From assembly GCA_009746045.1 (NCBI GenBank), contig RPFO01000165.1, positions 6,115,085 through 6,179,084 on the forward strand: a stretch of 64,000 bases of DNA, given 5' to 3'. The notes below the pieces were generated by a model. The model was not told the origin of the DNA, ran no database searches, and saw only the letters and a program-made list of their open reading frames with translations. Source of the stretch: Mesostigma viride. Its lineage: Eukaryota > Streptophyta > Mesostigmatophyceae > Mesostigmatales > Mesostigmataceae. Made by a program: the position numbers and the translations under genes. The first letter of the stretch is position 1, and each line of letters begins with the position of its first letter. Of this stretch, positions 1-10,879 are shown piece by piece.

Positions 1-4
1 GGTG

Positions 5-68
5 CGGCGCTCCTGGAATTGAGCGCCGCGCCACCGGGGTTCAAACAGTTCGATATATCGAACTGTTT
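5..68. repeat. Hairpin followed by a 26-bp perfect palindrome
   Basis: Bases 5-12 (CGGCGCTC) pair with 21-28 (GAGCGCCG). Bases 43-68 are a perfect self-complementary palindrome centred on ATAT, with half-site AAACAGTTCGATA. No gene is associated. It could be the end of a mobile element cut by the window edge; the function is unknown. Confidence 0.6.
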
Positions 69-261
69 CCGGACTATGGGTTAAATCTCAAGCTCATTTT
101 GATAATAAAAAATATTTTGTTAAAAGTTTTGTTGCCCTTAGGGTAACTATAATGTGACTGCCCTAACCCCCATCCCCCGGTACATTGCTTGAGGCCTGAT
201 GAGGGTAGTTCCGCCTTATAGCCCTGGAGGCCCTAGCTGGGCCCCGCCCCCAACTGCTATG

Positions 262-330
262 GGCTGACGCGCCGCCAACGGCGGCGTGTCAGCCGTCTGA
301 CGCGCTGCCAACGGCGGCGCGTCAGCCGAC
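262..330. repeat. Two tandem GC-rich hairpins with AAC loops
   Basis: GGCTGACGCGCCGCC (262-276), loop AAC, then a near-perfect complement (280-294), followed directly by a second hairpin of the same design (about 295-330). The stems are 15-18 bp with at most one or two mismatches. The origin is unknown. Confidence 0.55.
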
Positions 331-892
331 TGACGCGTGCCGAAAACCCTTAATAAAAACACTGGGTGTGAGAACTTACTTGTAGAAGTGACGAAGATAG
401 AGCAGCCCAAAGATGTAGCACGCCAAGTTAGGCAGGTTTGGCTAGCACCGTGCTGTGTGGGGCTTCCGACCTGCCTAGAGCCGGTTTGATTACTTGCATC
501 TGGACAAGTTACGACCCGAAAATCTACCTTGGGATGAATTCTTGAGTGCAGTTCGATTGGCCTTGACGAGAGCTATCAAAATTCACCCTAAAATCCATCA
601 TGCAGCAGGGCGGTGGGTCGCAAGTTATGGTTGCTTAACGCCTTAGGTTGGTTTCACGCCTTCTTTGTTCAACGCCTGCCATCCGCGCGGCCGGGACGAC
701 TCTACCAGCCGCCTGCCGGCGGTCAGACTCTCTCATACCCCTACACTACATAGACTATTTTCAAAGAAATCCAATTTAGTGACGATCGGACAGAGCAGCG
801 CAAAAGAGCACAACGACAGCATTACCAAACATTGTGCAGACCAACCGTTCGGTAGAGCTGCATGGGAAAGCGATTAATTAATTAATTAATTA
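331..892. other. No recognisable gene
   Basis: Only short open frames without recognisable motifs are present. I see no RNA gene or complete mobile element in this stretch. Confidence 0.5.
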
Positions 893-982
893 ATAGGCAC
901 GTGACTGCGTCACGTGAGCATAAGTCCTCAGTGGGAGGGAAACATCAGTGGGGTGGAATGGATTAATTAATTAATTAATTAA
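893..982 (-). mobile_element. Orphan LINE-B 3' tail
   Basis: Read on the minus strand this is the same tail found at 13.2 kb and 47.2-47.5 kb: a segment ending CCCACTGAGGACTTATG, then the near-perfect palindrome CACGTGACGCAGTCACGTG (898-916), flanked by TTAA-type repeats at 878-896 and 961-982. It is a 3'-terminal fragment only; no coding sequence is attached. Confidence 0.7.
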
Positions 983-2640
983 CAAATTAATTAAAATCAT
1001 AGCTCCGTTGGGAGCATATGTAACACATAGCCCTGAGAAAGGGGCATCTATGGGTTTGTAATACAATCAGGGCTACAACCTGCAGGTGGAGGACGTACAA
1101 CTATCACCTGCTCTGGGTGCACAAGGTGCACCTGCACCGCCATGATGGTTCATGCCTCCTTAACAAGCACAGGCACCCAGGGGGGGCTTGAGGAGAGGGC
1201 CTAGAAGGCCGGCATGATATATGGGGTGGAAGGTATGTGGCTAGGCTATGGCTGGTGGACACATGGCATCTCAGCAGAGAGTAACTCCCTGCATAGGCAT
1301 AGCATGGCTAAATTCTTAATGCATCATCCATGGGAGGTCCCATTGTAGGCTGGGCGCGGCTAAATACTGAAAGCATCATCCATGGGGGCCATTATGGGCG
1401 CACATGCGCGTGGGCCACATGCTAGGCTAGGCTTGACTAATCTACACTACTGGTATAGGTTCCCTAGTCTGAGGTGGCAGGGGGGGCCTGCCATGGCTTG
1501 TACGTGGTCAACGTGGATGACCGCCCCCCTCCAGTACACCGGCATCCCCCCTGCTGCGCGCTGCCGGAGCTGAAGGTAGGTCGGCCATAGCTCGCGTCGC
1601 CGCTGTTGCTGGGCCAGGGTCAAGTCGTCGTCTAGCGTGAAGCGAGTCTCCGAGAGCTTCTTGCGGCATTTAAGGAACGCCGGCCAGCTTGTCCCCCATA
1701 TGGACTTAAAGGTGAGAAGCACGGGTGCCGGGCCAGCCTTACCCCGCGCGCGGGGGAGGCGGACAGCCGACATGTCCAGCTCACCAGTGAGTTGCATGGG
1801 GGCAAGAATGTCGCGCTTAAGTGCCGTGAGAAGGCTCGTCGGGGTCTCACCTGCCGGCTGGTCGAGGTGCTTGACGATGACGTTGTGGCTGCGCTTGTCG
1901 ATCTCGGCCTCCTCGCGAAGGTCGAGGGCTTGTTGCTTGAACTCGTTGTGCCGCGATGGTGGAGGTGGTGGAGGTGGTATGATGCTTAAGCAAGTCCGCC
2001 CAGGTGGAGGGAACATATCACTGGCCGGGCCAGCAGGTGCCGGCTGGGCAGCGATTTCCTGCACCGCCTGGGCGGTGAGGCCGGCGGTGTCATGCAAGCT
2101 CTCAAGGGCGGTGGCGGTGGCTTGAAGGCGTTGGTCGAGGTCGAGGAGCTGCCAGGGCTTTGATGTCGGCAGTGAAGGCGGAAACGGCGGTGGAGGTGGA
2201 GGCGACGGTGGTGGAAAGGTGAGGAAGCTCAGCAGCTAGCGTGCCACCCAGTGCTGAGATGTCGGCAGCAAGGGGGGTCACGTGCTGCTGGAAGGCTTCC
2301 GTCAGGATGGAACGGAGTGTGGGGGCGGAGATGGATGGAGCCCAGATCTCGCCATCGGAGCGCTTGAGGAGGGAATTGAGAAGGGTATGCTGGAGTTCGG
2401 GGCGGGTGGTCCCGAAAAGCAGGTGGATGTTAACCCAGCGGATGCCGTTCGGGGTGAGGAGGCGATTGGTGTCGTGGAGATGGAGGCACAGGTCGTAAAG
2501 CGAAGCGTAGTCCCCGAAGAAGATGCATGTCATAGCATCGGTCGGAGGCATGTTGTCCCAGTCGTAATCATCATCGACCTGGAAAGGCCGGGGCCGAAAG
2601 CGCGGTTCTGAGGGGCGTGAAGACCCTCCTGTTTGTCGGT
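983..2640 (-). mobile_element. ORF1-only non-LTR element, copy D (5' truncated)
   Basis: On the minus strand this runs from ORF1 coding sequence to a 3' end with the hairpin CTCC-CAAC-GGAG (plus-strand complement at 1003-1014). The 3' UTR matches those of the copies at 42.1 and 46.9 kb (the GGGCTATGTG-type block upstream of the hairpin). No reverse transcriptase lies between ORF1 and the 3' end, as in the other three copies. The upstream boundary at about 2640 abuts the 3' end of a LINE-B relic. The copy is truncated relative to copies A-C, whose ORF1 starts further upstream. Confidence 0.65.
1447..2551 (-). pseudogene. ORF1-like protein of the ORF1-only element (copy D)
   Basis: Two overlapping frames (2551-2102 and 2097-1447) together give the ORF1 product. 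The N-terminal part has the family motif FFGDYASLYDLCLHLHD; the middle has a run of prolines and an ALDLREEAEI segment; the C-terminal part has NVIVKHLDQPAGE, RLPRARGKAGPAPVLLTF and FTLDDDLTLAQQQRRRELWP. The last block resembles the nucleic-acid-binding ORF1-type domain of L1-like LINEs (an RPxxVxF strand, then a DxDLT helix). That assignment is by pattern, not by search. A frameshift near 2100 breaks the gene. The product would be an RNA-binding retrotransposon protein, not a host enzyme. Confidence 0.6.
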
Positions 2641-5600
2641 CGCGTGGAATGGATGGTGTAAGCTATCTAGGTCCTATGTAGTTACAGGGTTGTGGGCACC
2701 GCGGCCCGAATCGCTATGAATGCCATACGCGGTCACACGCGGAGCCCCCACAGACTTGGGGGTGGTCTCAGGACTTCATCGATCATTATACTTGCCATCT
2801 ATCCTTGCGTACCATCTGCCTCCATATTACAGACAAACCAGGAGGCTGCCCGGGTGTGAGCCCGTCACGTCTAGTGTAGCACATGTCCATGCCGAGTCTA
2901 TCACGAAAAGTCCACGCGGGTGGCGGCCCTGCCGCGCGCGCGGCCAGGGGCACGCCATGCAGGTACGTGAGGACTGTCGTCATAACGCCCAGGCTGGGCG
3001 GGCTTGGTGCCAGCTAGTGCTATCTGATGTGTCTACCTGACCTGTGCGGGCCAGGTGCCCGGCCAGGCCCAGGCGCCTGTGCCCAATAGTGTGGGAAACA
3101 TAGAGCAAATCAGCGTACAAATCCTCATTACTAATGTGCAAACCAAAGAAGGGGATGTGAAGGGCCTTAATTGCGCAGCATCTTGGTGACGTTGCCGTCG
3201 AGTCGTTACTCCAGCTCCTGCGTCAGTGTCCAGGTCTCGGCGCCGTAGGTCAGGATGGTCAGAATGACGACCTTGAAGAGGTCACGCTTGACGATCCGCC
3301 CGGGTAGGGCGGGTTGCTCCACCAGCGGCGGTGGTCATGGAGTTGCGCCCACGCCATGCCAATCCGTGTCGTCAGGTCGTCCTCGCAGTCGGGAAGCCAA
3401 CTGCCGAGTAGCTTGAAGCGGCCTGAAGTATATAGGGTAGTTGACCTCGGTGTCATCTAATAATCGGAGTGTGGGTGGGGGCCCTGCCATGCCGAGGGCC
3501 AGCCAGCAGGGCCTCCGTTTTGGGGCTGATTTCTAGACCAACCGCCCGAGCCTCGAGCGCCAGGCAGTCCAGCCAAAGTTGCGCAGACTCCGGCCTCTGG
3601 ATGAGTGTGATGTCGTCGGCATAAATGAGGTCAGCTAGTAAACTCTGCTTGTTAGTCGGCCCCCCTTCTCCAAGCTCGTTTGTGATCGCTAGGCCAGGGG
3701 GACGGGCCTCTTCCATCAACTTCTGCCTGTCCTGTCCACTTGTAATTTCGTTCCTCCTTTTCTTCCTCCTTTCCACTTTGCACATTCGCAATTATTGATG
3801 AGGATTTGTACGCTGATTTACCATATGTTTGACAGCAGGGGGAGGCTCATCAGAGAGCAGAACACGGTTGCGGGCAGAACGCCAGTAGAAGCTCCCGAAC
3901 CGCCAGCTAGGTCAGGGGTCAGACTAAGCAGCTCAGCCGAAAGGTGGTTGGCACCGACCGCTGCGTCGTACCGCAGGCGAGCAAGGGCACCGTCCAGTTC
4001 CTCCAAAGTGAAGGGGTGAACGACGTCATTGGTGGCTGCCAAGGCGACCCTCCTAGCTTCAAGGCGGGCCGGGATTTGGTATAGTCCGTGGCCGAGTGAG
4101 GGCGCCGCCGGCGGCGGGCCGGGGGGGCGATCCAGCAACACCAAGACGGGCGGCCGTCTTGTTGCCGGGGTGAAGCGGCCGGGGGGGGGGGGGCGCGAGG
4201 CCCACCTGTCAAGGAAAGATTGTGGGCCAACCAGCGGTCAAGGCTGCATGACCGGCGCCGCGCCGTCCCCCGTATACATGTGCTCCACCGGGGTGCCCTG
4301 CCGTCGGCCGCCGAGCCGGTGGAGGTTGTATACCACATCTCCTTGCCCTGGTTGCGAGCTCGATCGGCAGGCCTTGGCATCCGCGATCGGCACTGGGCCA
4401 CCTCATGCGTCCTGAGCATGTGCGTAGGCCTGCCTCCACAAGGGCACCCTTGAGCACCGGTTCCAGCAGCTGGTCCCGGTTACACAGTTGAGGCGGTACC
4501 GGGCAGCCAGGACCTTGGGGTCCTGTCTGTAGAGCGGGCTGGGTCGGCGGCGGGGCATGGCCGGCATGCAGCGGGGAGTGGGCCGCAAAGCCCGCAATAA
4601 TGGCAGCGTTGGGAGCACCCTGCCCCAGCTCGTCAACGTCAGCCTGGGCCCCTTGAGGCCTCCAGGCCGGTTGTCCCGCCGGCACCGGTTCGGATCGTGG
4701 TCGGCGTCGACCGTCCGGCAGTTCTCAGGGTCCCGACCCCGCGGACCGGGCGCAGCACAGTCCAGTCAGGGTGGACCACTTGTTGGGCGCGGCGCTCGGG
4801 GGCGCGCCTGTAACCGGAGCCGAATATCGCCGCACGCACCAACCGGTGGTCAGAGCACACCGTGGCCGACCGGGTGCGTGGGTCGAACACTAGGGTATCC
4901 AGACCCGAAGCACGGCCCTGGGTTGCCGTACCGCCGCGTAGTCCAGACAGGCTGACGGTTGTTAGGGCCCTGAAGTGTGACCAAGTCCTGTGAGGGACGT
5001 TGGAAGTGGCAGTTGACAGCAACCATCCCGCTATCCCGGCAGCAATATTTAGGGCGAAACTGGGGTGTTGTCATTAGCAACGGTGTCGGCAGGCGCAAAG
5101 CGACTGCCAGCATGCAGTGCCCACGGGAAGCGTGGCATTGGCGGCTGCATGGCGTAGAGCAGCCTAACCAAGAATTAAAGTGGCCGCGGGCCAGCCCGGT
5201 AGCCCCCTCAAGGTTATGCAAGTCATCAAAGAACTTCTGGCGCTCCAACCAACTGTGGCAAACCACTGGGGTGCGTAACCCACCCCAACCATGAGGGAGT
5301 GCTTGGACCCGCCCCTCAACGGAGGTGAAATGTGCCATGCCATGAGGCGTGGGGTTAAAACGTGCTGAGGCTGGCAGCTGCCAGCGGCGAACACAAAAGG
5401 CCAACGCCACCTTGACCTGGCGTCCCACTGCCAGCAAAGTAAAAACGCAAACCTCCTGCCAGACGCTCAGTATAAGCACCGCCCAGGAGGCACCGTGCGA
5501 CGTCCGATGCTCCTGGACGCCTAGAATTATAGATAGACACACGTTTTGCAATGCAAAAGGCTACAAGCTCCTCTACCTGGTAGCTGCAAGTCATGTTATA

Positions 5601-5650
5601 GTTTAATTTAAATTTATTCGATTCCTGACCGAAACAGAACCAGAGTGGGC
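2641..5650 (-). pseudogene. Degenerate LINE-B: endonuclease and reverse transcriptase remnants
   Basis: Minus-strand pieces occur in the order expected of a non-LTR retrotransposon. Around 5400-4830 are fragments of an exonuclease-endonuclease-phosphatase-type endonuclease, including GGLRTPVVCHSWLERQKFF and the terminal catalytic-type SDHRLVRAAI. Around 4020-3918 is the pre-RT block FTLEELDGALARLRYDAA. At 3623-3612 is the RT catalytic box YADD (LADLIYADDITL). Near 3260-3200 is the post-RT LTYGAETWTL block, and at 2840-2786 the C-terminal GLSVIWRQMVRKDRWQV. Frames change many times and stops are frequent, so nothing full-length can be made. The 3' UTR ends at 2641 with the AGATAGCTTACACCATCCAT block typical of LINE-B and lacks its terminal palindrome. 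Confidence 0.65.
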
Positions 5651-6060
5651 CGGGGCCGGACACATGCATGTGGTATCATACATAATCGCCATTGCCCAAT
5701 CAGGCAATGCACTGGCTCAATCAAACTGCGCGGGCTAGGAGAATCAGGGAACAACTGTGAGTCGTCGTCGTAATGGTACAGTTTCTGCAGCTGCCCAACA
5801 CGGTCGGATAGCCAATAATTTATCATCTTAAAATATCAATGGGAAACTAGCACCATCACCACCAAGCTCCAGGAGCTGGAAGACACGCGCCGCGAGGCCG
5901 CTGACCGCGACCGTCGCCGCTGCCGGGTCATCCTCAGGCGCTTCGACATGCCGCCGGAGGAGACCCCAGACTCTCTTCTCGACGAGCTGAAGAAACAGCT
6001 CTTGGCGTGCATGCAGCTGCCAGGTGCGATACTGCAGGGCGCCTACTGCGCCTGCCCCAT

Positions 6061-6068
6061 CCACGGGC
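6061..6068. repeat. hAT target-site duplication, left
   Basis: CCACGGGC directly precedes the left terminal inverted repeat and is repeated exactly at 9931-9938 after the right one. Eight bp is the length expected for hAT transposons. Confidence 0.85.
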
Positions 6069-6970
6069 CCGTGTTGGTCTGTACGGCAGTACGGGGTATT
6101 TGTTAAAACCCGCGCGTACTGCAAAAGTACGGGTATTTTCAGGAGGGGTCAAAAATACGGGAAAAAGTACGCAGTACGGCAGTACGGGTATTTTTCAAGT
6201 TGTGGTTAAGAAGTACGGGGTATTTTTGAGGCAAATGCTGAAAAGTACGGGGTATTCCAAGGATGTGTGACCCTGCAGCCAACAAATGTTACTACTATAT
6301 AATTATTCTATGCTATTCATTAATGAACATATACTGGTAGTGACTTGCCACCTGCCACACTTAGATTTACATTGCAATACATCCTTCAAGTACATGTGTA
6401 TATTGTGGTCATGCAAATTATTGACCATTTAACACCGGTCTCTTTTATTATAATACTACTACCCTTTTATTATAATGCATCAGCCTATACAAAATTTGCA
6501 TGAATGCCATCAACTCAATATAATGCATTATTGAATATGGTATAAAGTGCACCCAGATCTCTGCCTTGATGCAGTGCATGTGATAGCACTACAGTCGGCA
6601 GCTTTGCTGCACAATGACAACAAGTGCATGCCATGAATCCCTGAAAAATAAAATGGCAATCAACCCAGAATTAACCACACAATAAACTGCCAAGGAAATG
6701 CCTGAAAAAGTAAATACGAAGTGGCAAGTAGCCCAGAAAACATACCGTCAGCTGCCAGGGCATTCCTAGCTGAGAAAAAGTATATGGCAAACTGCATGCC
6801 CAGATAACGCTGTCAACTGCCAAGGATATGCCTGGAAAGGTAAATTGCAATCAGCCTAGACAACACACTGTCAAGTGTCAACTGCCAAGGGCCCGTACAG
6901 GCCATAGCCTGAAGAGTTCGCAGATTCACTACAGGCTCAAAGTCTCCACGAATGATAAGCCAGCAAAAAT

Positions 6971-9497
6971 CTATTGCCTCTTCCTCTTAGACTGCCCCGC
7001 CTGCTGGCCCGTCTTCTTCCCAGCCCGAGCTGCCTCCTTGCCTCGCACTGTCGTTGTCCGCTGAGCCACCACCTTTCCCTTCGCCTTCTTGCCCCGGGCT
7101 GCCAGCTCCTCGTCCGATGACTCCTCCATGCTCCCTGCAATCCCCCCCATCTCCCTGTTGTCCTCCTCCTCCTCCTCCTCCTCCTCCTCCTCCTCCTCGT
7201 CTTCCTCCTCCTCCTCCTCGTCTTCCTCCTCCTCCTCCTCCTCCTCCTCCTCCTCCTCCTCCTCCTCCTCCTCCTCCTCCTCCTCCTCCTCCTCCTCCTC
7301 CTCCTCCTCCTCCTCCTCCTCCTCCTCCTCCTCCTCCTCCTCCTCCTCCTCCTCCTCCTCCTCCTCCTCCTCCTCCTCCTCCTCCTCCTCCTCCTCCTCC
7401 TGCTCTTCCCCCGCCTCCCCCCCTCCTCCTCCTCCTCCTCCTCCCCGTCCCCACCCGCAGGCACCGAAGCCTCCTTCCTGCGCCTGGCTGCCTCTGCCGC
7501 CTCTGCCGCCTCCTCGGCCTCCCCGTCCTCCACCTCCCACTGAATGTACTCCTCTGTGTAGCGCGGGTTCTCGCGCCTGTTCATGCAGCGCGTGTTGTGG
7601 TAGAGGCTCACGAGGTCCCTGGCCTTGCTCGTGCTCAGCCTGTTGCGGCGCTTATTGTGGATGAACTTGTTGACAGCCCAGTTGCCCTCGCAGCACGATG
7701 CTGCGGTGGCCAGGGGGAGCACGGTCTTGGCCACTTCCTGAAGCTCGTCGTCCCCCGCGCCATACAGATCAAACCAGTCAGCGCCGGGCATCTTGTTGCG
7801 GTTCTCCTGGGCATCTGGAGAGCCATAGAGGCCCTCCTTCTTGCGGTAGCCCTGGAACTGCCGCATGAAGTTGGCGACAGCAGCGGCATCGGGCAGGAGT
7901 CTTGCGGCCGTCTCGCGCAGCCCCTCCAGCACCTCCTTGTTGCTCGAGAGCTTGGCGTCTTGGAACTCGGGGTCGAGGGCGGCGCCGGCACACTGCATCC
8001 TGTTAGTCATCTCCTCCCAGCGCTGCCTGATGGCCCTCATCACGGGGGCCCTCTTCCCCTCATCCCGGATGATGGTGACCATCTTCTCCTCCAGGGCCAG
8101 CATGGACATGTAGATCTTGCCCATGGTGGGCCGGCGGCCATCCACGTCCCGCAGCACCTTGAAGATGGGCTCGACGATGTCCAGCACCTCCTTGAGCTTC
8201 TTCCAGTTGTTTGGCTCCTGGATGAGCTTCCTGGCTGTGACAGCCGACTCCTCCCACTTCTTGCCCTCGATCACCTTGCGCCATGCGTGGGAGCCCACCA
8301 TTGCCTCCAGAGCCGCCCGCGCCTTCCAGCACGTCTTGGCGCACAGGTATAGGACTTGGCAAACCTCGTCTCCGGGGGCAGCTTCAGCTCGCCAGCCCCC
8401 TGCTTGCGCCACAGCGCCAACAGTGCCTGCTTGGAGAGGATGAGCTTCACCATATCGCGGTAAGCCTCGATGATCTTGTTCACCCATGGGAGGGCGTCGA
8501 TGTCCTCGGGACACAGGTCAAGGCAGTGGGCACTGCAGCGCCCTGCGGTGATGTGGGGGAACCAGGCCTCAATCAGCCTGCCAGCAGCTTGGCAGTTGGC
8601 TGCCCCATCCATGATGACGTGAACGTACTCCTGGCCAGAGGGGTCGTTCTTCTTGATCTCATTCTTAAGGAGCTTGGCAATGTACAGGCCACTCTTCTTC
8701 TGCCCGGTTGTGTCGACAGAGTTCTCGAACAGCTGGACGTCAGCATGAACCCGAATGAAATTTATCAGCGGACGCCGGGTCACATTCGTGAAGCCATCGC
8801 TCAGCAGCGCCCACTTCTTGGGTGGCAGCGGCTGGTCATTGATGTCGACAGGGTGCACCAGCTTGGAAACGCGCTCATCCAGCTTTGCCGTTGAATCACG
8901 CAGCAGGCTGCCGGCCAGGGCCTTGCGGGAAACGATATTGCCCTTCACTGCTGCGGCAGGTCCATACTTTGCCACTGCAGCGATCATGTTCTTGTACGAG
9001 GCGCTGGCGGCGACGTGAAACGGAATGCCATTCTCGTAAAAGAAAGAGGCCTGGGCAAGGCGGACTTCCTGGAGCTGCACATTGGAAAAGCACTGTGGAA
9101 TCGTCTTCTGCACTGTGTTGCCAGAGCCACAAGGGCCAGCACCCGGGGCTGCGGCAGGCAGAAGGGCCTTGGCAACGCGGGCACCGAGCGCTGCCCTCAG
9201 CTCTCTCCTTTCCAACCGGGCTGCCTCAGCCGCCTGAAGCCTCCCGATCAGGCCTTCTACACTCCCGGACCCCTTGCAAAACGCGGCTCCCTTGTTGGGG
9301 ATGTGGCCGAGATGGCCGACAGCGCGATCCTTGCTAAAGCTGCCAGGCCTGCCGAACTTGTAATCGCACAGCTTGCACGCCCACCTCTGGCCGACTACCA
9401 TCTCTTCCCCATGAACGGTCTTTTCCACCTCGTCAATCAGATGGAGGTATTGATACTCCTCTCCTTTTCTGTCGTTTGGGGCTCTACGCAGCGCCAT
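6971..9497 (-). pseudogene. hAT transposase (frameshifted)
   Basis: Starting at the ATG at 9497, the protein opens with a BED-type zinc finger (WACKLCDYKF, then H and C ligands near GHLGHIPNKGAAF). A DUF659-like catalytic core follows: KKWALLSDGFTN and HVIMDGAANCQAAGR carry catalytic-type aspartates, then AGRCSAHCLDL. After a one-base frameshift at about 8350-8366 the frame continues VLYLCAKTCWKARAAL and reaches the hAT C-terminal domain (CCEGNWAVNKFIHNKRRNRL). A second shift in a G/C homopolymer near 7410 separates this from an acidic tail and a basic end (KRKRQ, stop at 6971-6973) that looks like a nuclear-localisation tail. Upstream of the tail a trinucleotide repeat has expanded to nearly 300 bp. 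The role is cut-and-paste transposition; with two frameshifts the copy is likely dead unless an intron or an assembly error explains them. Confidence 0.85.
7157..7440. repeat. (CCT)n microsatellite inside the transposase gene
   Basis: A nearly pure CTC/CCT trinucleotide tract of about 280 bp, with three small interruptions (CGT at two places and TGC near 7400). In the presumed original minus-strand frame it encodes glutamate; in the present shifted frame it encodes arginine. Long proline, serine, glycine or glutamate frames over this tract are by-products of the repeat. Confidence 0.95.
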
Positions 9498-9910
9498 GGT
9501 CGCCTCTTAGTATGTGAGTGCCGGGCGCACAATGCATGAACCGTCGCACCACCCTCCATTTTCCTTTAACTGCGTCCTTCTAGAACTGCATGCACGCGTG
9601 TCTCAACATTATGATTCTGCCAGGCTGTCCCCTTACAGCTTTTCTCCCACACAATAAAAAATCCTGTCAAAGAAGGAAAAAGGTGCACTGTCACGCGCGT
9701 ACTAGGAAGTAGCTATGCACTCGCTGCAATTTCTGCTATCTCAGCACCGCGGACAGGTTCCTGGGCCTCAATCTCGCGCGACACCTGCCCCCCCGCCCTC
9801 CGCGACCTCCAAAATCGGCTAAGTCCAAAGTGAAAAACAGCGAAAATAGTACGGCGTACACGGTCGAAAGCGTCGGTACCGTACAATACGGCGTACTTTC
9901 ATACCCGAGT

Positions 9911-9938
9911 TGCCGTACGGACCAACACGGCCACGGGC
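9911..9938. repeat. hAT right terminal inverted repeat and target-site duplication
   Basis: 9911-9930 is the inverted partner of 6069-6088 with one mismatch; 9931-9938 (CCACGGGC) is the right target duplication. Confidence 0.85.
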
Positions 9939-10228
9939 CAAGGCTGGGCCCCCTCCAGTGGTCCTCACCTTCAGCGACATCACAGCCCGAGTTCGGTTCC
10001 TCTCTCGCCGCAAGAAGCTGGTGGACACCTCCTGGTCGCTTGACGACGACCTGACGCCAGCCCAGCAGCAGCAATGCCGCGATCAGTGGCCCGACTACAT
10101 CCGCCACAAGACCAACCCCGAGAAGCCCCAAGTGTATACTGGCGGGGCGGGGACCTCTATGTCAACAAGAAACTGTGGAAGCCCCCCCGGGCTTCCCCGG
10201 GATAGAGCACTCCAGCTAGTTGTCTAGA

Positions 10229-10680
10229 TGGGGGCAATCGATTAAGGGATAGCTTAGGCATTACAGCACTTGAAACGATATTAGCGCACAGCGTTATAGT
10301 ACCTTCAATTAGCTCTGGCACCTTGTGGCCATCAGCTTGCGCCTTAATTAGCCGACGTCTTGAGCCCACCTCACATTTGTAGCATATGTAAGCTATGCGT
10401 CAGCCTACCTCTGGTATTGCACTGGTTGTATTGCACCCACAGTGTTGCGCCCCGGCACCATGCCGTGGAGAGAGCGCTCTGGGGCCTCAGTGCCCACCTG
10501 CGGCAGTGAGAGAAGCTAGGGCGCCCTCCCTCCTTCTTGCTGTGTATATAGGGTTGAAGGTGCCTTTACTCTGTATTGGCACCCACGTGACGCAGTCACG
10601 TGCTTATTAATTAATAATTAACTATAGCACATGCTTGAGATCTCTAGGATCTACACCACAAGTACCCAAACAAGCCCGCC
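10229..10680 (+). mobile_element. Retroelement 3' UTR debris with a LINE-B-type terminal palindrome
   Basis: No coding sequence is recognisable. The palindrome CACGTGACGCAGTCACGTG at 10584-10602, followed by a TTATTAATTAAT tail, marks a 3' end of the LINE-B type. The sequence just upstream (10440-10580) does not match the other LINE-B tails, so it may be a related family or the 3' UTR of the preceding ORF1 relic. Confidence 0.45.
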
Positions 10681-10860
10681 TGCTTCACCAGGAGGAAGGG
10701 GCGCTTTGCTGAGTAGAGTAGTTAGGGTTCTCTAGATTAGCTTAGAGTTAGCTTAGTTCGGTTTTCGCGGCTTCGCCCACCTCCATCCATCCAGCAAGGG
10801 AATACGTGCTACATGATCTCCCAACGGAGTCATGTTATGTTAATTTAAATTTCCCGGCCC
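10681..10860 (+). mobile_element. LINE-A 3' end fragment
   Basis: This matches the 3' UTR of the LINE-A copies at 13.0-13.2, 14.75-14.95 and 15.2-15.4 kb: AAGGGGCGCTTTGCTGAG, the TTAGAGTTAGCTTAGTTCG block, GCTACATGATCTCCCAACGG with hairpin CTCC-CAAC-GGAG at 10818-10829, then an AT-rich tail. Only the 3' end is present. Confidence 0.7.
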
Positions 10861-10879
10861 CGGTATTAGTTCACTGCAA

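Larger units (their letters stand above)
6069..9930 (-). mobile_element. Complete hAT-superfamily DNA transposon (3862 bp)
   Basis: The element is bounded by terminal inverted repeats beginning CCGTGTTGGTC. The left end 6069-6088 and the complement of 9911-9930 match at 19 of 20 bases, and weaker similarity continues inward. An 8-bp duplication CCACGGGC flanks it. It carries one transposase gene on the minus strand with BED-type finger, DUF659-like core and hAT C-terminal dimerisation domain. Subterminal regions (6085-6260 and 9845-9915) are rich in AGTACGG/CCGTACT motifs, plausible transposase-binding repeats. The transposase reading frame is broken, so this copy is probably not autonomous. 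It sits inside an ORF1-type retroelement relic. Confidence 0.9.
5829..10228 (+). pseudogene. ORF1-type relic split by a hAT transposon
   Basis: The left half (5829-6068) encodes a coiled-coil-like LQELEDTRREAADRDRRR segment followed by VILRRFDMPPEETPDSLLDE. The right half (9939-10228) encodes KAGPPPVVLTF and SLDDDLTPAQQQQCRDQWP. These are the same blocks as in the ORF1 copies at 1.4-2.5, 33.7-34.1, 42.5-43 and 46.1-46.5 kb. If the hAT insertion and one copy of its 8-bp target duplication are disregarded, the reading frame runs straight through RLPHPRAKAGPPP. This is a different subfamily from copies A-D, with clearly diverged codons. After 10,130 the frame degrades. Confidence 0.75.

Noticed and set aside
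7054-8352. Long plus-strand proline-rich ORF opposite the hAT transposase
   Set aside because: It reads across the (CCT)n repeat on the antisense strand of a transposase with clear motifs; the rest shows no domain.
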